Both the position numbers and the translations under genes were made by a program. Below are positions 22,496 through 33,009 of a DNA stretch of 64,000 bases, in pieces. The DNA is from Effrenium voratum (taxonomy: Eukaryota > Sar > Dinophyceae > Suessiales > Symbiodiniaceae), in the NCBI GenBank assembly GCA_963377175.1, contig CAUJNA010001757.1, forward strand, positions 544,268 through 608,267. Direction: 5' to 3'. Below the pieces are notes generated by a model. The model was not told the origin of the DNA. It ran no database searches and saw only the letters and a program-made list of their open reading frames with translations. Every line of letters begins with the position of its first letter. Within the stretch, counting starts at the first letter, position 1.

Positions 22496-22960
22496 GTGGC
22501 ACCTCCTGCGGGAGAAGCAGGTGCGCCTCTGCGCGAGGGCGAGGACCCCCAATCCGGCTCAGGCCGCGGCCTGCGAGGGCGACAAGGCCCAAGGAGGTGG
22601 AGGCTTCGCTGGCCAAGCCGTTTGAGCCGGCGGAGCAGACCTCCTCATCCGAGGACTCGCCTCCATTCACCAGCCAGCCCAGGCGTCGGCCGAGCAGAGA
22701 GACCGGTCAATTCCGGCCTCTGCAAATGCGGAGAAGGCGGCCGAGCTGCGAGACCGCTTGGTGAAGCAGCGGTCCGGCTGAGAGCGACCGCCTGAGCCGA
22801 AATACCCGTGGCGGACAATGCCTCTGCCGGAGAGCAGCGCGAGCGAAGCCAGCGCTGGTCGCTCACCGGCTGTGGCGGGAGGGGCAGCGGCGCGCCAACT
22901 TGTGGGCAGTCACGGTAGCAACGGCGCAGCGAGAGTGGGGCGTGACTTGACCTGCCCGCG
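22496..22960 (+). pseudogene. Candidate C-terminal exon, copy 2 (broken)
   Basis: It follows 'tcgctctgcgcag' at 22,495. Across frames it reads 'PAGEAGAPLREGED', 'VEASLAKPFEPAEQTSSSED', 'AEKAAELRDRLVKQRSG' and 'ERPPEPKYPWRTMPLPESS', the same order as copy 1 but longer in the middle. The composition is that of a disordered, charged tail. Confidence 0.35.
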
Positions 22961-23169
22961 CTAGAAAAATAGCTTGCCTTTATTTTTGGCGTTTCTCTGT
23001 GCGTAGCACAATTCACAACTCGTGCCGAGAATGCGCTTGCAAAAAGTACTGCCGCGGCTGCCACCCGAGCAACTCAGGGTGAGCTATCAAGTTCGTTCCC
23101 AACTTCCACAAGTGCTTTATAAATAACTTATGAGTTGCATAAGTAGCTTGTATGTTCCATGAGATTTTA

Positions 23170-23420
23170 CCAACGTAGTGGGAGACTTCTGAGCAACACT
23201 TCTGATTGCACCGCCGATCCTTCTGTTCAACACGTCTGAGCAACACTTGCGATCGACGTTTCTGACTGACGTTGCTGACCGACGCATCTGTTCAACACTT
23301 CTGAACAACACTTCTGCCCTAGCTTCTAAAAGGCATTTTCGAGCAAGACTTGTAACCGACACCTCTGAGCAACACTGAGCGATTCTGATCGACACTTCTG
23401 AGTGACACTTTTGAGAGACG
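23170..23420 (-). repeat. 13-bp satellite, minus orientation
   Basis: Units of 'gagcaacacttctga' and 'gatcgacacttctga' are the reverse complement of the units at 24.19-25.02 kb. Confidence 0.88.
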
Positions 23421-24184
23421 CAGCTTGTCACGTCTCTCGCCGCATCTTTTGTCTTAAAATGCGATTGGACCCGCCCAAAGCGCGCAAAGGGTTCGCCTTG
23501 TGCGCTCAGCACGCGCACTGCGCCACAGCGAGCTTTCCAAAGGCGCACCGAGCGATTCGACTCACCCATTCTGCGCAAAGGGTTCGCTTTGCTCTCTCAA
23601 AAGGCGCACCACGCCACACTGAGAGCTGAGGGTTCACTTTGCGCTCTCAAATGCGCACGAGAAAAACATGGTTTTTCAACGTTTTCGCAAGGAGGATGTG
23701 AAACACAACATAGTTTTTCCTGAGCTTCAGCAAAAGGAGGCAGAAAACCCCGAGCCAGCAAGAGCCGGCAGGGGGATTCAAGAGTGGGACCCCTGCTCCC
23801 CGAATTTTGCCTTATTTCCGCAAAAAGTGCTTCTTTGAAAATGTCAAGGCGGGCCGATTGCGCGACAGGGCCAATGAAAACAACCCTTGACATGCGCATG
23901 TCAAGCAAAACACCTCAAAACGAGACCCCATGATACTCCTTTTTCACAAACGGAAGTACACCCCGAGTTGTTCCTAAGTTCACTATAAGCAGCTTTAGTG
24001 CAAAAGCCGTAAGTCCCATAAGCAGAACCCGAGTCAACACGTCTGACCACTACCTTGGAAAGAACTTGCGGGACATATCAGTAGGTTATAACTTAGGCTG
24101 TAACTTCTGCACCTTAGGTTGTAAGTTCGCTAACCTCGGCAAGTTCACCGTGAGTTCATGTGAACATGTAAGGTATCAGAACTA
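23421..24184. other. No gene; spacer between inverted satellite arrays
   Basis: It includes 'gcgcaaagggttcgc' phrases (23,480-23,630) related to the first units of the 73-bp array at 7.1 kb. No supported reading frame. Confidence 0.5.
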
Positions 24185-25025
24185 CCGACTAGAAGTGTCA
24201 ATCAAAAGTCTTGTTCAGAAGTGCTGCTCAGAAGTGTCGCTTGGAAGCGTCGGTTACAAAAGTGTGGACTGGGAGTGTCGTGTTGCCGAAGGCGTTGCTC
24301 AGAATCGTCAGAAGTGTCGATCAGACGTGTCCATCCGAACTGTCGATCAGAAGTGTTGCTCAGAAGTGTTGCTGACAAGTGTTGCTCAGAAGTGTCGGTC
24401 AGAAGCGTGGCTGGAAAGCAATGCTCAGAAGTATTGCTCAGGAGTGTTGCTCAATTGTGTCGCCCGGAAGCGTCGATCAGAGGTGTGAATCAGAAGTGTT
24501 CGATCGCAAGTGGTGCTCAGAAGTCTTGCTCAGAAGCGTCGGGTCGCTCAGAAGCCTGAATCTGAAGTGTCGCTCAGAGTGTCGAACAGCCGTGTCAATC
24601 AGAAGCGTTGCTAAGAAATCTTGCTCCGAAGCGTCACATCGAACAGAGGTTGCTCGGAAGTGTCGCTCAGAAGTCTCGACCAGAAGTGTTCCTCAGAAGT
24701 ATGCGTTGTTCAAAAGTGTCGGTCCGACGTGTCGATGACACGCGTTCTCAGAAGTGTTGCTCAGAAGTAGAAGCGTCGCTCGGAAGCGTTGCTCAAGGGT
24801 GTCGATCGGAAGCGTTGATCAGAAGTGTTGCTCAGAAGTGTCGCTCAGACATGTCGGTCAGAGGTGTTGCTCTTCGATCAGAAGTGTTGATCAGAAGTGT
24901 CGATCAGAAGTTTTGCTCAGAAGGGTCGATCAGAAGCGTCGCTCAGAAGTGTCGATCAGACGTGTCCATCCGAACTGTCGATCAGAAGTGTTGCTCAGAA
25001 GTGTTGCTGACAAGTGTTGCTCCCC
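24185..25025 (+). repeat. 13-bp satellite, plus orientation
   Basis: About 60 degenerate units of 'cagaagtgttgct', 'cagaagtgtcgat' and similar. It is open in several frames with Ser/Val/Lys/Cys-rich translations that are artefacts of the repeat. Confidence 0.92.
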
Positions 25026-25327
25026 TGCGGCTATTGGTTCTAATCAATAGAATTCAAGTCCTATTGAAACAGACTTTCAATAGAAACTAACTGATTTTAA
25101 GAGCTCTGAAATCAGTACCAAAACCCTTCCAAATCAATAAAATCCCCATCACAAAAAACAAGCAAAAAACAATAGCGGAATCAAAAGCCAAGCCTTTTTC
25201 TTCCTTAAGCGGGAGCACGGCAATATTCACATCTTCTTTGGCCATTTAGCCCTGGTCCACTTCTCTTTGGAGCCGGCTTTTCCCCCGTCTCCTGAAACCT
25301 GGGTGACCTTGTTGTTCCATTCCATGT
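25026..25327. other. No gene; AT-richer spacer
   Basis: I see nothing in it. Confidence 0.4.
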
Positions 25328-25734
25328 CCCTTTCATCAAGGGAATCCCCTTTTAGCAAGGGGGTGCAGGTACCTTTTTAGCAAGGGTGTAACAAGCTGGG
25401 CTGGGCAAAAAGCCTGCAGAGACATGTGTTTAACCAGAAGTCTTGAAGCGCGTAGCTGGTCCTCCCAAACATCAACCTAACTGGCTATCCACCACTCAAA
25501 CTTGGGCCATAGAATAAAGAACGGTTCCTATACACATGCTCAAAAGCCGAACGAAGATTAACAAATTAGGGTGACCATTCAAGGGTGCAGATGGGCTTTG
25601 TGGCAGCCCCTTTCCCGGCAGCGCTTTTTTTTTGGACTACTTATTTATTGCTCCAAGTTTCCGCTATGCTGAACGAACCCTTTTAACAAGGGCACCTACC
25701 TGCACCACTTTCATGTGAGCCCTTTTAGCAAGGG
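25328..25734. repeat. Hairpin family CCCTT-ttagc-AAGGG, five copies
   Basis: Copies lie at 25,328-25,342 (variant loop 'tcatc'), 25,346-25,362, 25,372-25,386, 25,678-25,692 and 25,720-25,734. Each is an inverted repeat CCCTTttagcAAGGG or a one-base variant. A sixth relative, 'aacctttaatcaaggtt', is at 25,990-26,006. On the minus strand they lie in and just beyond the 3' end of the decayed gene described next. Confidence 0.85.
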
Positions 25735-28700
25735 TACGTGGCATACAGCTCTGCCCTCAAACTATTTGCTTCTTGGCCCTTCTCCAGCTTTTGTTTGATC
25801 TCCTCCAAAATCTCCTTGTACTTCGGGCGCCCCTTCTGGGTTGGTTCCACAATCAACGGCGGTCTGCCTTTGAAACCAGGGCTTGTGCTGCCACAAATGT
25901 AAGCCCTCCATGTTTCCTTCCTTGCGCAGCAAACCGAAAGCTTGGACCACGGCTTTCTTGTTTGGATGCTTTGCTTGCTTGTGACATGGAACCTTTAATC
26001 AAGGTTGTGCCCTTTTTTCTTTTTCCTTCACCTTCTTTGCAGGCTTCTTGCAAAACACGAATCCCCAGTTCTTTCTTTCGGTCGGGCTTGCTTTCTTCTG
26101 TTTTTCCCCAACAGCTGGAAGCTTTGGGGTCTCAGCCCAGATAGGCTTCAGTTCCACAAGCGTTCCATCAGGGTTGTACGAGGTTCTGCGAGGGCTGCGG
26201 GGTGGCCCTATCTATAGCGTCAATCTCAATCCATATTCCGAGCCTCCAGAGGAGCGGTTAAACACTAAGGACCCCGATTAGAAGCTGTTGTCCAAAAAGG
26301 CCGTGGTCCAGCCAAACCGGCCCGGCTGGATGTTGCCATTCGTCCAGGGTGTCCCTGCAAACAGCAGTGGTGCCGCCAACCAGCCTCAGACCCTCCAGAT
26401 CCGGTGCCCTGGTCCTGCAAGTAGAGGTCCACTGGTCCACAGACATTGGGGCATCTCTCAAGGTGGAGAGACGCAAAGACCGGCAACAGGGCCTGAGAAG
26501 CAAGCATTCACGCGCACTCGTGTTGACTGGCGGGCAGGTCGTGGATCCAAAATCTCTCAGTTCGTGCCTCCATGATGCTCCTTACCGCGGCTTGGAGAGG
26601 AGCACGGGATTTCCACCAACCCACGGAGGACTACGCCATCATAGTCAGACGCGTGGCGCTCGAGGTGCGAACGCCCAGCACAACCCCAGCTGGCTGGAGG
26701 ACCTCCCAGATGCGGCTGTAGTTGATCTCCGGAAAGGCTTCAGTCCTCGGCGCACGTTGGCTGTCGCTTTCCAGCACTACGCTGCGCGAACGAACAGGGA
26801 CAAACCCAATGAGCACAACTGGGTACACCTGGATCTTCGGCGGTCCTGTGCACAATCGTCATTGTGGAGCGCCCCGCTGCGAGTTGATGGCACGTGGTAC
26901 TGTACCCTCCGACCAAGGTTTTGCTTCAAGGCGGAGTTCTGCATCCGTGCGGCAGTACTGTCTTACCCGTTTCAGCGACTTTGGCCACCCTCCCGCACTG
27001 GGACGTGATTGAGTGGCAAGACCACTGTCCTTCACGCTGAGCTTCTTTTTCTCACCGTAACAGCTCATGATGTGCAGGTCTGCAGGCTCCGTATCTTGTT
27101 GTAGGCGTCTTGTGCGCCAGGGTTGGAAATTCCACATCGGGGCGGAGTGCAGCCTCATCTGCCCGGGCTTCGAGGGGAATCTTCCCTCAGCCTCCCCTTG
27201 GCCTGCAGCGCCGGGGCGCCCTCCTCGCTGACCCGCAGCCACTTCACGAAGTCGAAGATGCCGGGGTCGGAGCGCTCTCCGTGAGCTCGTGCCGCCCGCC
27301 GGCCAGGTCCTGGACCAGCTGGCTGTGCAGCCCTGGGAGGCTCGAGAACTCGTTGTGAGCCTGGCCGTATCTTTTGGACATTGCATGTGCGCCTACTTTC
27401 GCTGAAGGCAGCATTGCCATGCGTTCGTGTGTCTGCTCTGGTATGTAAACCGCTGTTCTAGGCTCAACATGTACTCTCTTCCAGTATGGGCCTTTTCTGA
27501 AGGATGTGGAATTGCTTGTCCAGCTGCACCTGCGCTGCTGACTCCTGTAGTGTTGGTGGTGTTGTTTTCTCTCTCAACCTTGTCCGTGGGTTGTAGTGAA
27601 TCGTTTGATGAGTTTGTGGACTGCTCCTGCTCCTGGAAAAGGGATGTAGTTCCGTTTGGTCCCGCAGCATGCGCTTCCAAGAAGGACTGGAGGTCCTGGC
27701 TCCAAGCTTGGCCAAACCCTCAGAAGGAAGGTGCAGCTCTTAAGGCACCCAATGGATGGAGTGGGCCGGCACTTTCATTCGGGCGGCTTTTCCTCCTGCA
27801 TTCCTGGCGGATGTTGGCTTCTTGGGGGCCCGGTCTTGGGGGTTCCAGCTCGACGCCAAAGAGGACGTCCTTTCTTTTTTCCACCATCCTCCATGGTCAG
27901 CTCCACCATGTTTTTCTGGTGTGGTTGATGGATTCACGGGCCACATGGATGAGATCCGCTTTGGCGTCCTCAAAAGGGTGGTCCGCCCGGGGTCTCACGG
28001 AAGTTCCAGGACTGCTTGCCCATGTCCAGGATGTCCGTTTTATTTGCAAGGCATAAGGGTGTGGTGAGCCCGAACACCTCCTTGAACAGCGCGAAGCCCC
28101 GCTCGAAGATGCCCTTCAGGTTGGGATGGCGCCAGGATGTCTTCAACCCCCCGCCCCGCCTACAACAACGCTAGGCAGCCAGTAGGGCGGTTTGGGGGCT
28201 CCTGGGTGAGCAGCGCCTTCAAGTCTTGGTGGGCATTGGTGGGTGCCAGTTCTCCCCACTTTACAATCACCGACATACCCTTCAAGTCGCTCGTGGCCAT
28301 GGCGTAGATCTTTCCCCAGGAGGCGAGGGAGGCGGAGAACTGCGGACCGATAAGGCCAGTCCTGCCGTTGCGACGAGGGTCTCCCGCACGCTCAGCGGTC
28401 TCTTCCAGCCTGAGCACCGCCTGGCAATCCGCCCTCGTCCTCTCCACAGCTCGCAATGTCACACCGGGGGTCGTTTTCCAAGCAGGATGTGTGCCGGGTT
28501 GCCGAAAGAAGGTTTGTGCTTTGCCACGAGGATGTCGTTGTCTTCATCTCATAACTTTTCCCGACCGGGCTGGGTGACTTTAAAGTGGCCAGCGCTGCCC
28601 GCACCCGCAAGACTGCTTGGTAGCAGAGGGGGCAGGGGGCCCATCGCCGCTCGTGAGGGCGTCCCGAATTCCTGGTCCCGCGCCCAAGTTCTTGAGGTAC

Positions 28701-29201
28701 TCCTCACATTCACATGAGCCTGCAGCACGCGCATGTCTGCGTCCTGAAGGTCCGCCTCCGTCAGTGCAGGTGCCCGGCAAAGCGCCGGCAGTTCCACTCC
28801 ACGCCCTATCATCGAACAACTGCAGGCCAGCGTGCGTGGTTCTGGGTGAAGAGGTCTATCGTGCCCATCTCTGCCTCGCGTCGCAGTCCAGATTACATTC
28901 CAGCTGCTTTTTCCACCACCTTTCATGGACCCAGGCCACCAACGAGAAGTTGTATCAGGCCAGGAGGTTGCCTGCACGGCGGAAGCGGCGCTTGAAACAG
29001 CTAGCTGTCTGCCTTGCACCAGCTAGACACTGTAGCCCTGCCAAGGTTGAGGCAGCCATCTGCCAAGGGTTCTCCCAGGATTTCCACCCTGACCTCCGTG
29101 TCCACGTCCATGGGGCCTTGAGAGTCAGCAGAAGCCTCACGGGCCGCTTCTCTTGCGGCCTCCGTTTTGACATCGTGTTTTGCATCCATCGCAGCATCCA
29201 T
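25724..29201 (-). pseudogene. Decayed unknown gene with trans-spliced-type 5' end
   Basis: The minus-strand readings, 5' to 3', start at ATG 29,201: 'MDAAMDAKHDVKTEAAREAA', then 'DVDTEVRVEILGEPLADG'; a basic 'YNFSLVAWVHERWWKKQLEC' (about 28,955-28,895); 'LTEADLQDADMRVLQAHVNV' (about 28,770-28,710); 'EYLKNLGAGPGIRDALTSGD'; 'GLIGPQFSASLASWGKIYAM' with 'DLKGMSVIVKWGELAPTNAH' (about 28,365-28,220); 'KTDILDMGKQSWNFRETPGG' (about 28,040-27,980); 'IWIEIDAIDRATPQPSQN' (about 26,235-26,180); 'GTLVELKPIWAETPKLPAVG' with a Lys-rich tail (about 26,170-25,995); and 'KYKEILEEIKQKLEKGQEAN' ending at a stop in the 25,720-25,734 hairpin. Many frame changes break it. I recall similar sequences as repeated anonymous proteins in dinoflagellates but cannot verify that. 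No catalytic motif seen. Confidence 0.45.
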
Positions 29202-29239
29202 GGCGGTTCCATCCTGAAAAACAAACAACCGAGACAACA

Positions 29240-29255
29240 CTTGAGCCAAGATGGC
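29240..29255 (-). promoter_or_regulatory. Dinoflagellate spliced-leader relic
   Basis: The minus strand reads GCCATCTTGGCTCAAG. The conserved 3' part of the dinoflagellate spliced leader is GCCATTTTGGCTCAAG, so 15 of 16 bases match. It lies 39 nt upstream of the ATG at 29,201, with an acceptor-like 'TTTGTTTTTCAG' ending at 29,214 in between. Such relics are known to arise when a trans-spliced mRNA is copied back into the genome. No poly-A tail was looked for successfully. Confidence 0.65.
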
Positions 29256-29329
29256 CCAACATCCGAGAATGCAGCAGCAAATGAATCTTGGCCCTAAGAC
29301 ATCCCTGTTTCACCGAACAAGTTTGGCCA

Positions 29330-30050
29330 ACATGAGAAGTGTTGCTCAGAAGCGTCGCGTCGCTCAGGAGTGTTGCTACGAAGTGTTGTTCAGAAGTCTT
29401 GCTCAGAAGTGTTGCTCAGAAGTGTCGATTAAAAGCGTTGCTCAGAAAATGCCACTCAGAAGTAGTCGCTCAGAAGCGTCTCTCAGAAGAATCGCTCTCA
29501 TATTTGTGTGTAGAAGTGTCGCTCGAATGCTTCTTGGGAATGTCCCAGAGTTTTTGCTGATGCGCGTGTAGAAGAGCCACACGCATGATCAGAAGTGGCG
29601 GTCAGCGGTGTTGTCAGCAGTGCCGCTAGGAATATCGCTCAGAAATGTTGATCGGAAGTGTTGCTCAGAGGTGTCGGCAGAAATGTCGCGTGTCGCGCGT
29701 TGCTTACATGTGTGTGTGTGTGTGTAAAGAGTGTCGCTAGAAGTGTTGCTCAGAAGTGTCGCTTACGCATCCGTAGGGGTGTCGCTTAGTTTGCTCTAGC
29801 TTCAGGATTGGCGCTTGACGCTGAGATGCGTCAATAGAGGCGTCGCTTGGAAGCGTAGTTCGCAAACTGCTGCTAAGTGCGCTCAGAAGTGTCGCTGATC
29901 TTGTTGCTCAGCAAAGTGTCGCTCAAGCTCTTGCTCAGAAGCGTCTCTCAAAAGGGTCAGTGACAAAAGTCGCTTACGAGCTGCGGTGACGAGTGTTTAG
30001 AGGTGTCGGCTGAACGGTCGGTCAGAAGCTCAGAAGCGTCGCTGAAGCAT
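29330..30050 (+). repeat. 13-bp satellite, third array
   Basis: It has the same 'cagaagtgttgctc' units as 24.2-25.0 kb, more diverged and interrupted, for example by a (TG)n run near 29,710. Confidence 0.85.
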
Positions 30051-30834
30051 GGCTCCAGCTGGGCAACATTGCTCGAGTCACCGTGCACATTCCCAAGACC
30101 ATCTTTCGCATTTGGGTTCGTGGCCTTCTATCAGGCTTGCTTTTGCAGATTGAAAAGGTTCGCGGCCTGCGTGGGCGAGATCCGCAGCCCAAGTCGGGCG
30201 GGAACCAAAAAAAGCGATGCCGCGCGTTGCAGCAGACTCGTTGCACTTTGCAAGCGGCGCCAATCTCGCAAAGCATTTGCGGGCATTGCAAGTCCTGGTG
30301 TCAAGAACCTACGGTCAAACACAAATCATGATAAACCAACACTTGAACCAAAGATTTGGCAGGATCGCTTGGGGCAATGAGACAGTGAACTTGAACAGGT
30401 CCGCTTTTAGACCCCCCGCCTCCCCAAAACCACTGGATTGCGTGAGGGTGAGTGTGATACAGTGCGAGATCGCCATGCGAATATGCCAAAGTGTTAAAAA
30501 TATGAAAAATTTCAACGTAGCAAGTAGCGGCGTTAGCAAAAACAAGTGAACCTTTAGCCCCCGACGGCTTGATTTCTTTCTGCTTGGCCTTCCGGGGCCT
30601 GGGGGCCGGGCGGGGAGCGTGCGGGTCTGCCGAAGACCTCCGGCAGCGCCTCCTCCGCGATCATGGGCGCCACGGGGCGGAACCACTGCCGCGCCTGTCA
30701 AAGTTTAGACATGGATTCAACTTCTGTTTGTTTCGAAGCTCCGGTTGGGACTCCTCTGCTGCAAATTATCACTCAAGCCCCTTCCTGACTGAACTCCTAC
30801 AGTGGCCAGAACCCTCACCAAGCAAACACCTAGT
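30051..30834. other. No recognisable gene
   Basis: One plus frame reads 'RVTVHIPKTIFRIWVRGLL' near 30,075-30,130 but has no further support. Confidence 0.3.
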
Positions 30835-30854
30835 GAGCATCTCCTAAACTTCCT

Positions 30855-30945
30855 GACTCATTGACACTCACTAACTCACTGACTGGCTGACTCATTGGCT
30901 GACTGACTGACTGACTGGCTGGCTGGCTGGCTGCCTGACAGGTTG
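30855..30945. repeat. (CTGA/CTGG)n tetranucleotide tract
   Basis: It contains 'tgactgactgactgact' followed by 'ggctggctggctgg' and neighbouring variants. Confidence 0.85.
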
Positions 30946-32574
30946 CCATTGTCACTTCGAAAACGGCTGCTGCATCGCGTGCCTGTACTGTTCCTGCGCT
31001 TTCTTTGCCTCTTTCAAGCGTTTCGGTTGCCTTCCCAACGAAATAGAAGGACGTGGGAACGGAGCTGGCATGAGGCAGGAATGCTGTTGCAGTGGCTGAG
31101 AAAAACTGCAACGCAATATGGCCAGCCAGCGGAGGTTCTGCAGAAAGGGCGAGCACTTGACCCATCTTAGAGCTTTCAAGCCTATAAGGATGCCATCGAA
31201 GAGACCTCATCTCAAGAGATACAGTACCAAATGCTCAAGAAGATCAAGGACAACATTGAAAAACCCAAAGGGGCAGGCAAGGAGAACCTTGTTAGAAGGG
31301 AGCGTCCTGATGTTCCTGGACCTGCTTCAGCTTCCCTGCCCTTGGTTTGGATTGGTCACGCGGCCCGAGTACCATCCCACCTGTCAAGAAGACAGGGCGC
31401 CGCAGGTTGGGTATGACATTCGCCCTGTCGCTGGTGCATTCTGACGACACATCCTCCATTTCGTCTGGCCACACATTGCCCGGTGCCACAGACTATCGGC
31501 GGCGACACACTACCTTCTGACTACGCATTGCCCGGCGGCGACGCCTTGTGACGACACAGAAGTTGACGACACGTTTCCACTTGACGCCGCTTTACACAGC
31601 GACGCATTGCGACGACACATTGGTTGACGACACATTACCCCTTGACAACGCGTGACCCGGTGGCCCCAGGGACGCAGAGACACAGAGACACACAGCCACG
31701 CAGAGACACAGAGACACAAAGAGACTTGCAGACACACGGACATGCCACTGTCCGCCTGCCAAAGCTTCGCCCCATGCAAGAATCCTCCGCAAAACAGCCA
31801 TCTTGTCGCAAACCATGGCTCGTCATCACTTTTGCACTGGAAAAGCCAAAGGCCCGGTAACCGGAGAAGGCTCAAGAGCCGCCTGTAGTGGAGCTCAACT
31901 TTTCTGCTGCACACAGCCTCGGCCTCTGCTGGCGGATGTCTGGCCATTGTTGTCAGGATGGGTGTTCACGCGCGCCACCCACACGTTTTTTGCGTTGGAA
32001 GGCGCACACGGTCAAAACAGGCTGCTGGTTGCGCGCAGCTGTGAGTCCAGCAGCAGGATACAGCTGTCTAAACGGCTGTGTCAGAGAAGCAGGGATTGAA
32101 CAGGGATGCCTCTCGCAGCTGCTGATGCACTGCCAGCGTGCGCGCTTGCAACATTTGGCGCGTCATGGGCGCAATCTCATTAGCCCTGCGCCCACACGCG
32201 GCTTCTCTTGCCCGCTGACCGAAAGGCGCGAGAACAGTTGAACTTCGGCGCGTCCAGCCACGAGAGCGTCTTCCTTGTCTTGTTGACTGTACCCTTGTTG
32301 ACTTTACTCTTGTTGACCTGCATTGATGATTATGATCTGTACTTTTACTTGGGGCTGGCTTGTTGCAATAGGCAGGCGCAGGCTTTCCAGGACTTGGCGC
32401 GGCGAAGGCTTACCCGTCACGTTAAGGAAGCCAAGGAGACCCACCGCACCACCAGCAACAAGGAACACAAAGTAGAATGAACACAGGCATACCAAGATCT
32501 TCGAGCCGAGTCAGTTGCCCTTCGGCGCTGGCGGCCTGAAGCGTACAGGCACTGCGTTGCGACTAGACCATGTT
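30946..32574. other. No confident gene
   Basis: A plus frame at about 31,170-31,290 reads 'SFQAYKDAIEETSSQEIQYQ' and 'MLKKIKDNIEKPKGAGKEN', a charged helix-like stretch of about 40 codons that could be a coding remnant. There is a short (ACAGAG)n tract at about 31,670-31,735. From 31,495 to 31,650 there are recurrent 'gacgacacattg' phrases. Confidence 0.3.
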
Positions 32575-33009
32575 TTAACGTTGTTTGTGTGGATTTGCTC
32601 TTGCTGTCTGGCTTTTTCGGCATTCAGCCTTTTACAATGACTTTCAGTCGGCGCTGCAGCAAGCTGGTTTGTTCATCATTTGTTGCCACGCGCGGGCCTT
32701 TTTCAAATCTCAAGCTCGGGATCCAGCTGCTTGGGGCTTCTTGAGTCTTGTGGCGCCAGCGAGTTGGTTTGTTTGTTTGCTGTTAGATTGTTTACGCGCC
32801 CGGTTTCACGCTGCCCCCCAAAAGCTTCCTGTTTGGATCCGCGTTTGGTGTGTTTGATGGCTCTTGGCTTGATTGCTTGCTCGGGGTTCGCGTCGGGCGA
32901 GCCAGGCTGGACTTTCAGAAGCTTCATTTCTGGATCCGCCTTTTCACAAGAGCGTTTCCGGAAGCGTTTTGGGCGCGGGCTGCAAGACTTCCCCCCAAAG
33001 TCTCCTCGA
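32575..33009 (+). repeat. Large inverted repeat, left arm
   Basis: It runs from 'ttaacgttgtttgtgtgg' to 'caaagtctcctcg' and is closely similar to the reverse complement of 35,483-35,877, with small indels. Both arms carry 'gggatccagctg' and 'tttggatccgcgtttggtgt'. Confidence 0.88.

Larger units (their letters stand above)
20064..22960 (+). repeat. Tandem ~2.8-kb duplication, copy 2
   Basis: This is a diverged second copy of the 17.3-20.06 kb unit, same orientation, directly adjacent. It keeps more of the N-terminal coding reading and has extra sequence near 21,680-21,790. Confidence 0.85.

Noticed and set aside
24066..25090. Frames rich in 'CSEVSIRSVAQK' that look like a repeat protein
   Set aside because: They are the translated 13-bp satellite (39-bp reading period); several frames are open at once and the array also occurs in reverse orientation.
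27427..28056. 209-codon plus-strand frame
   Set aside because: It lies opposite the minus-strand decayed gene, whose readings are much more protein-like; the plus frame is Trp/Ser/Leu-rich shadow sequence.
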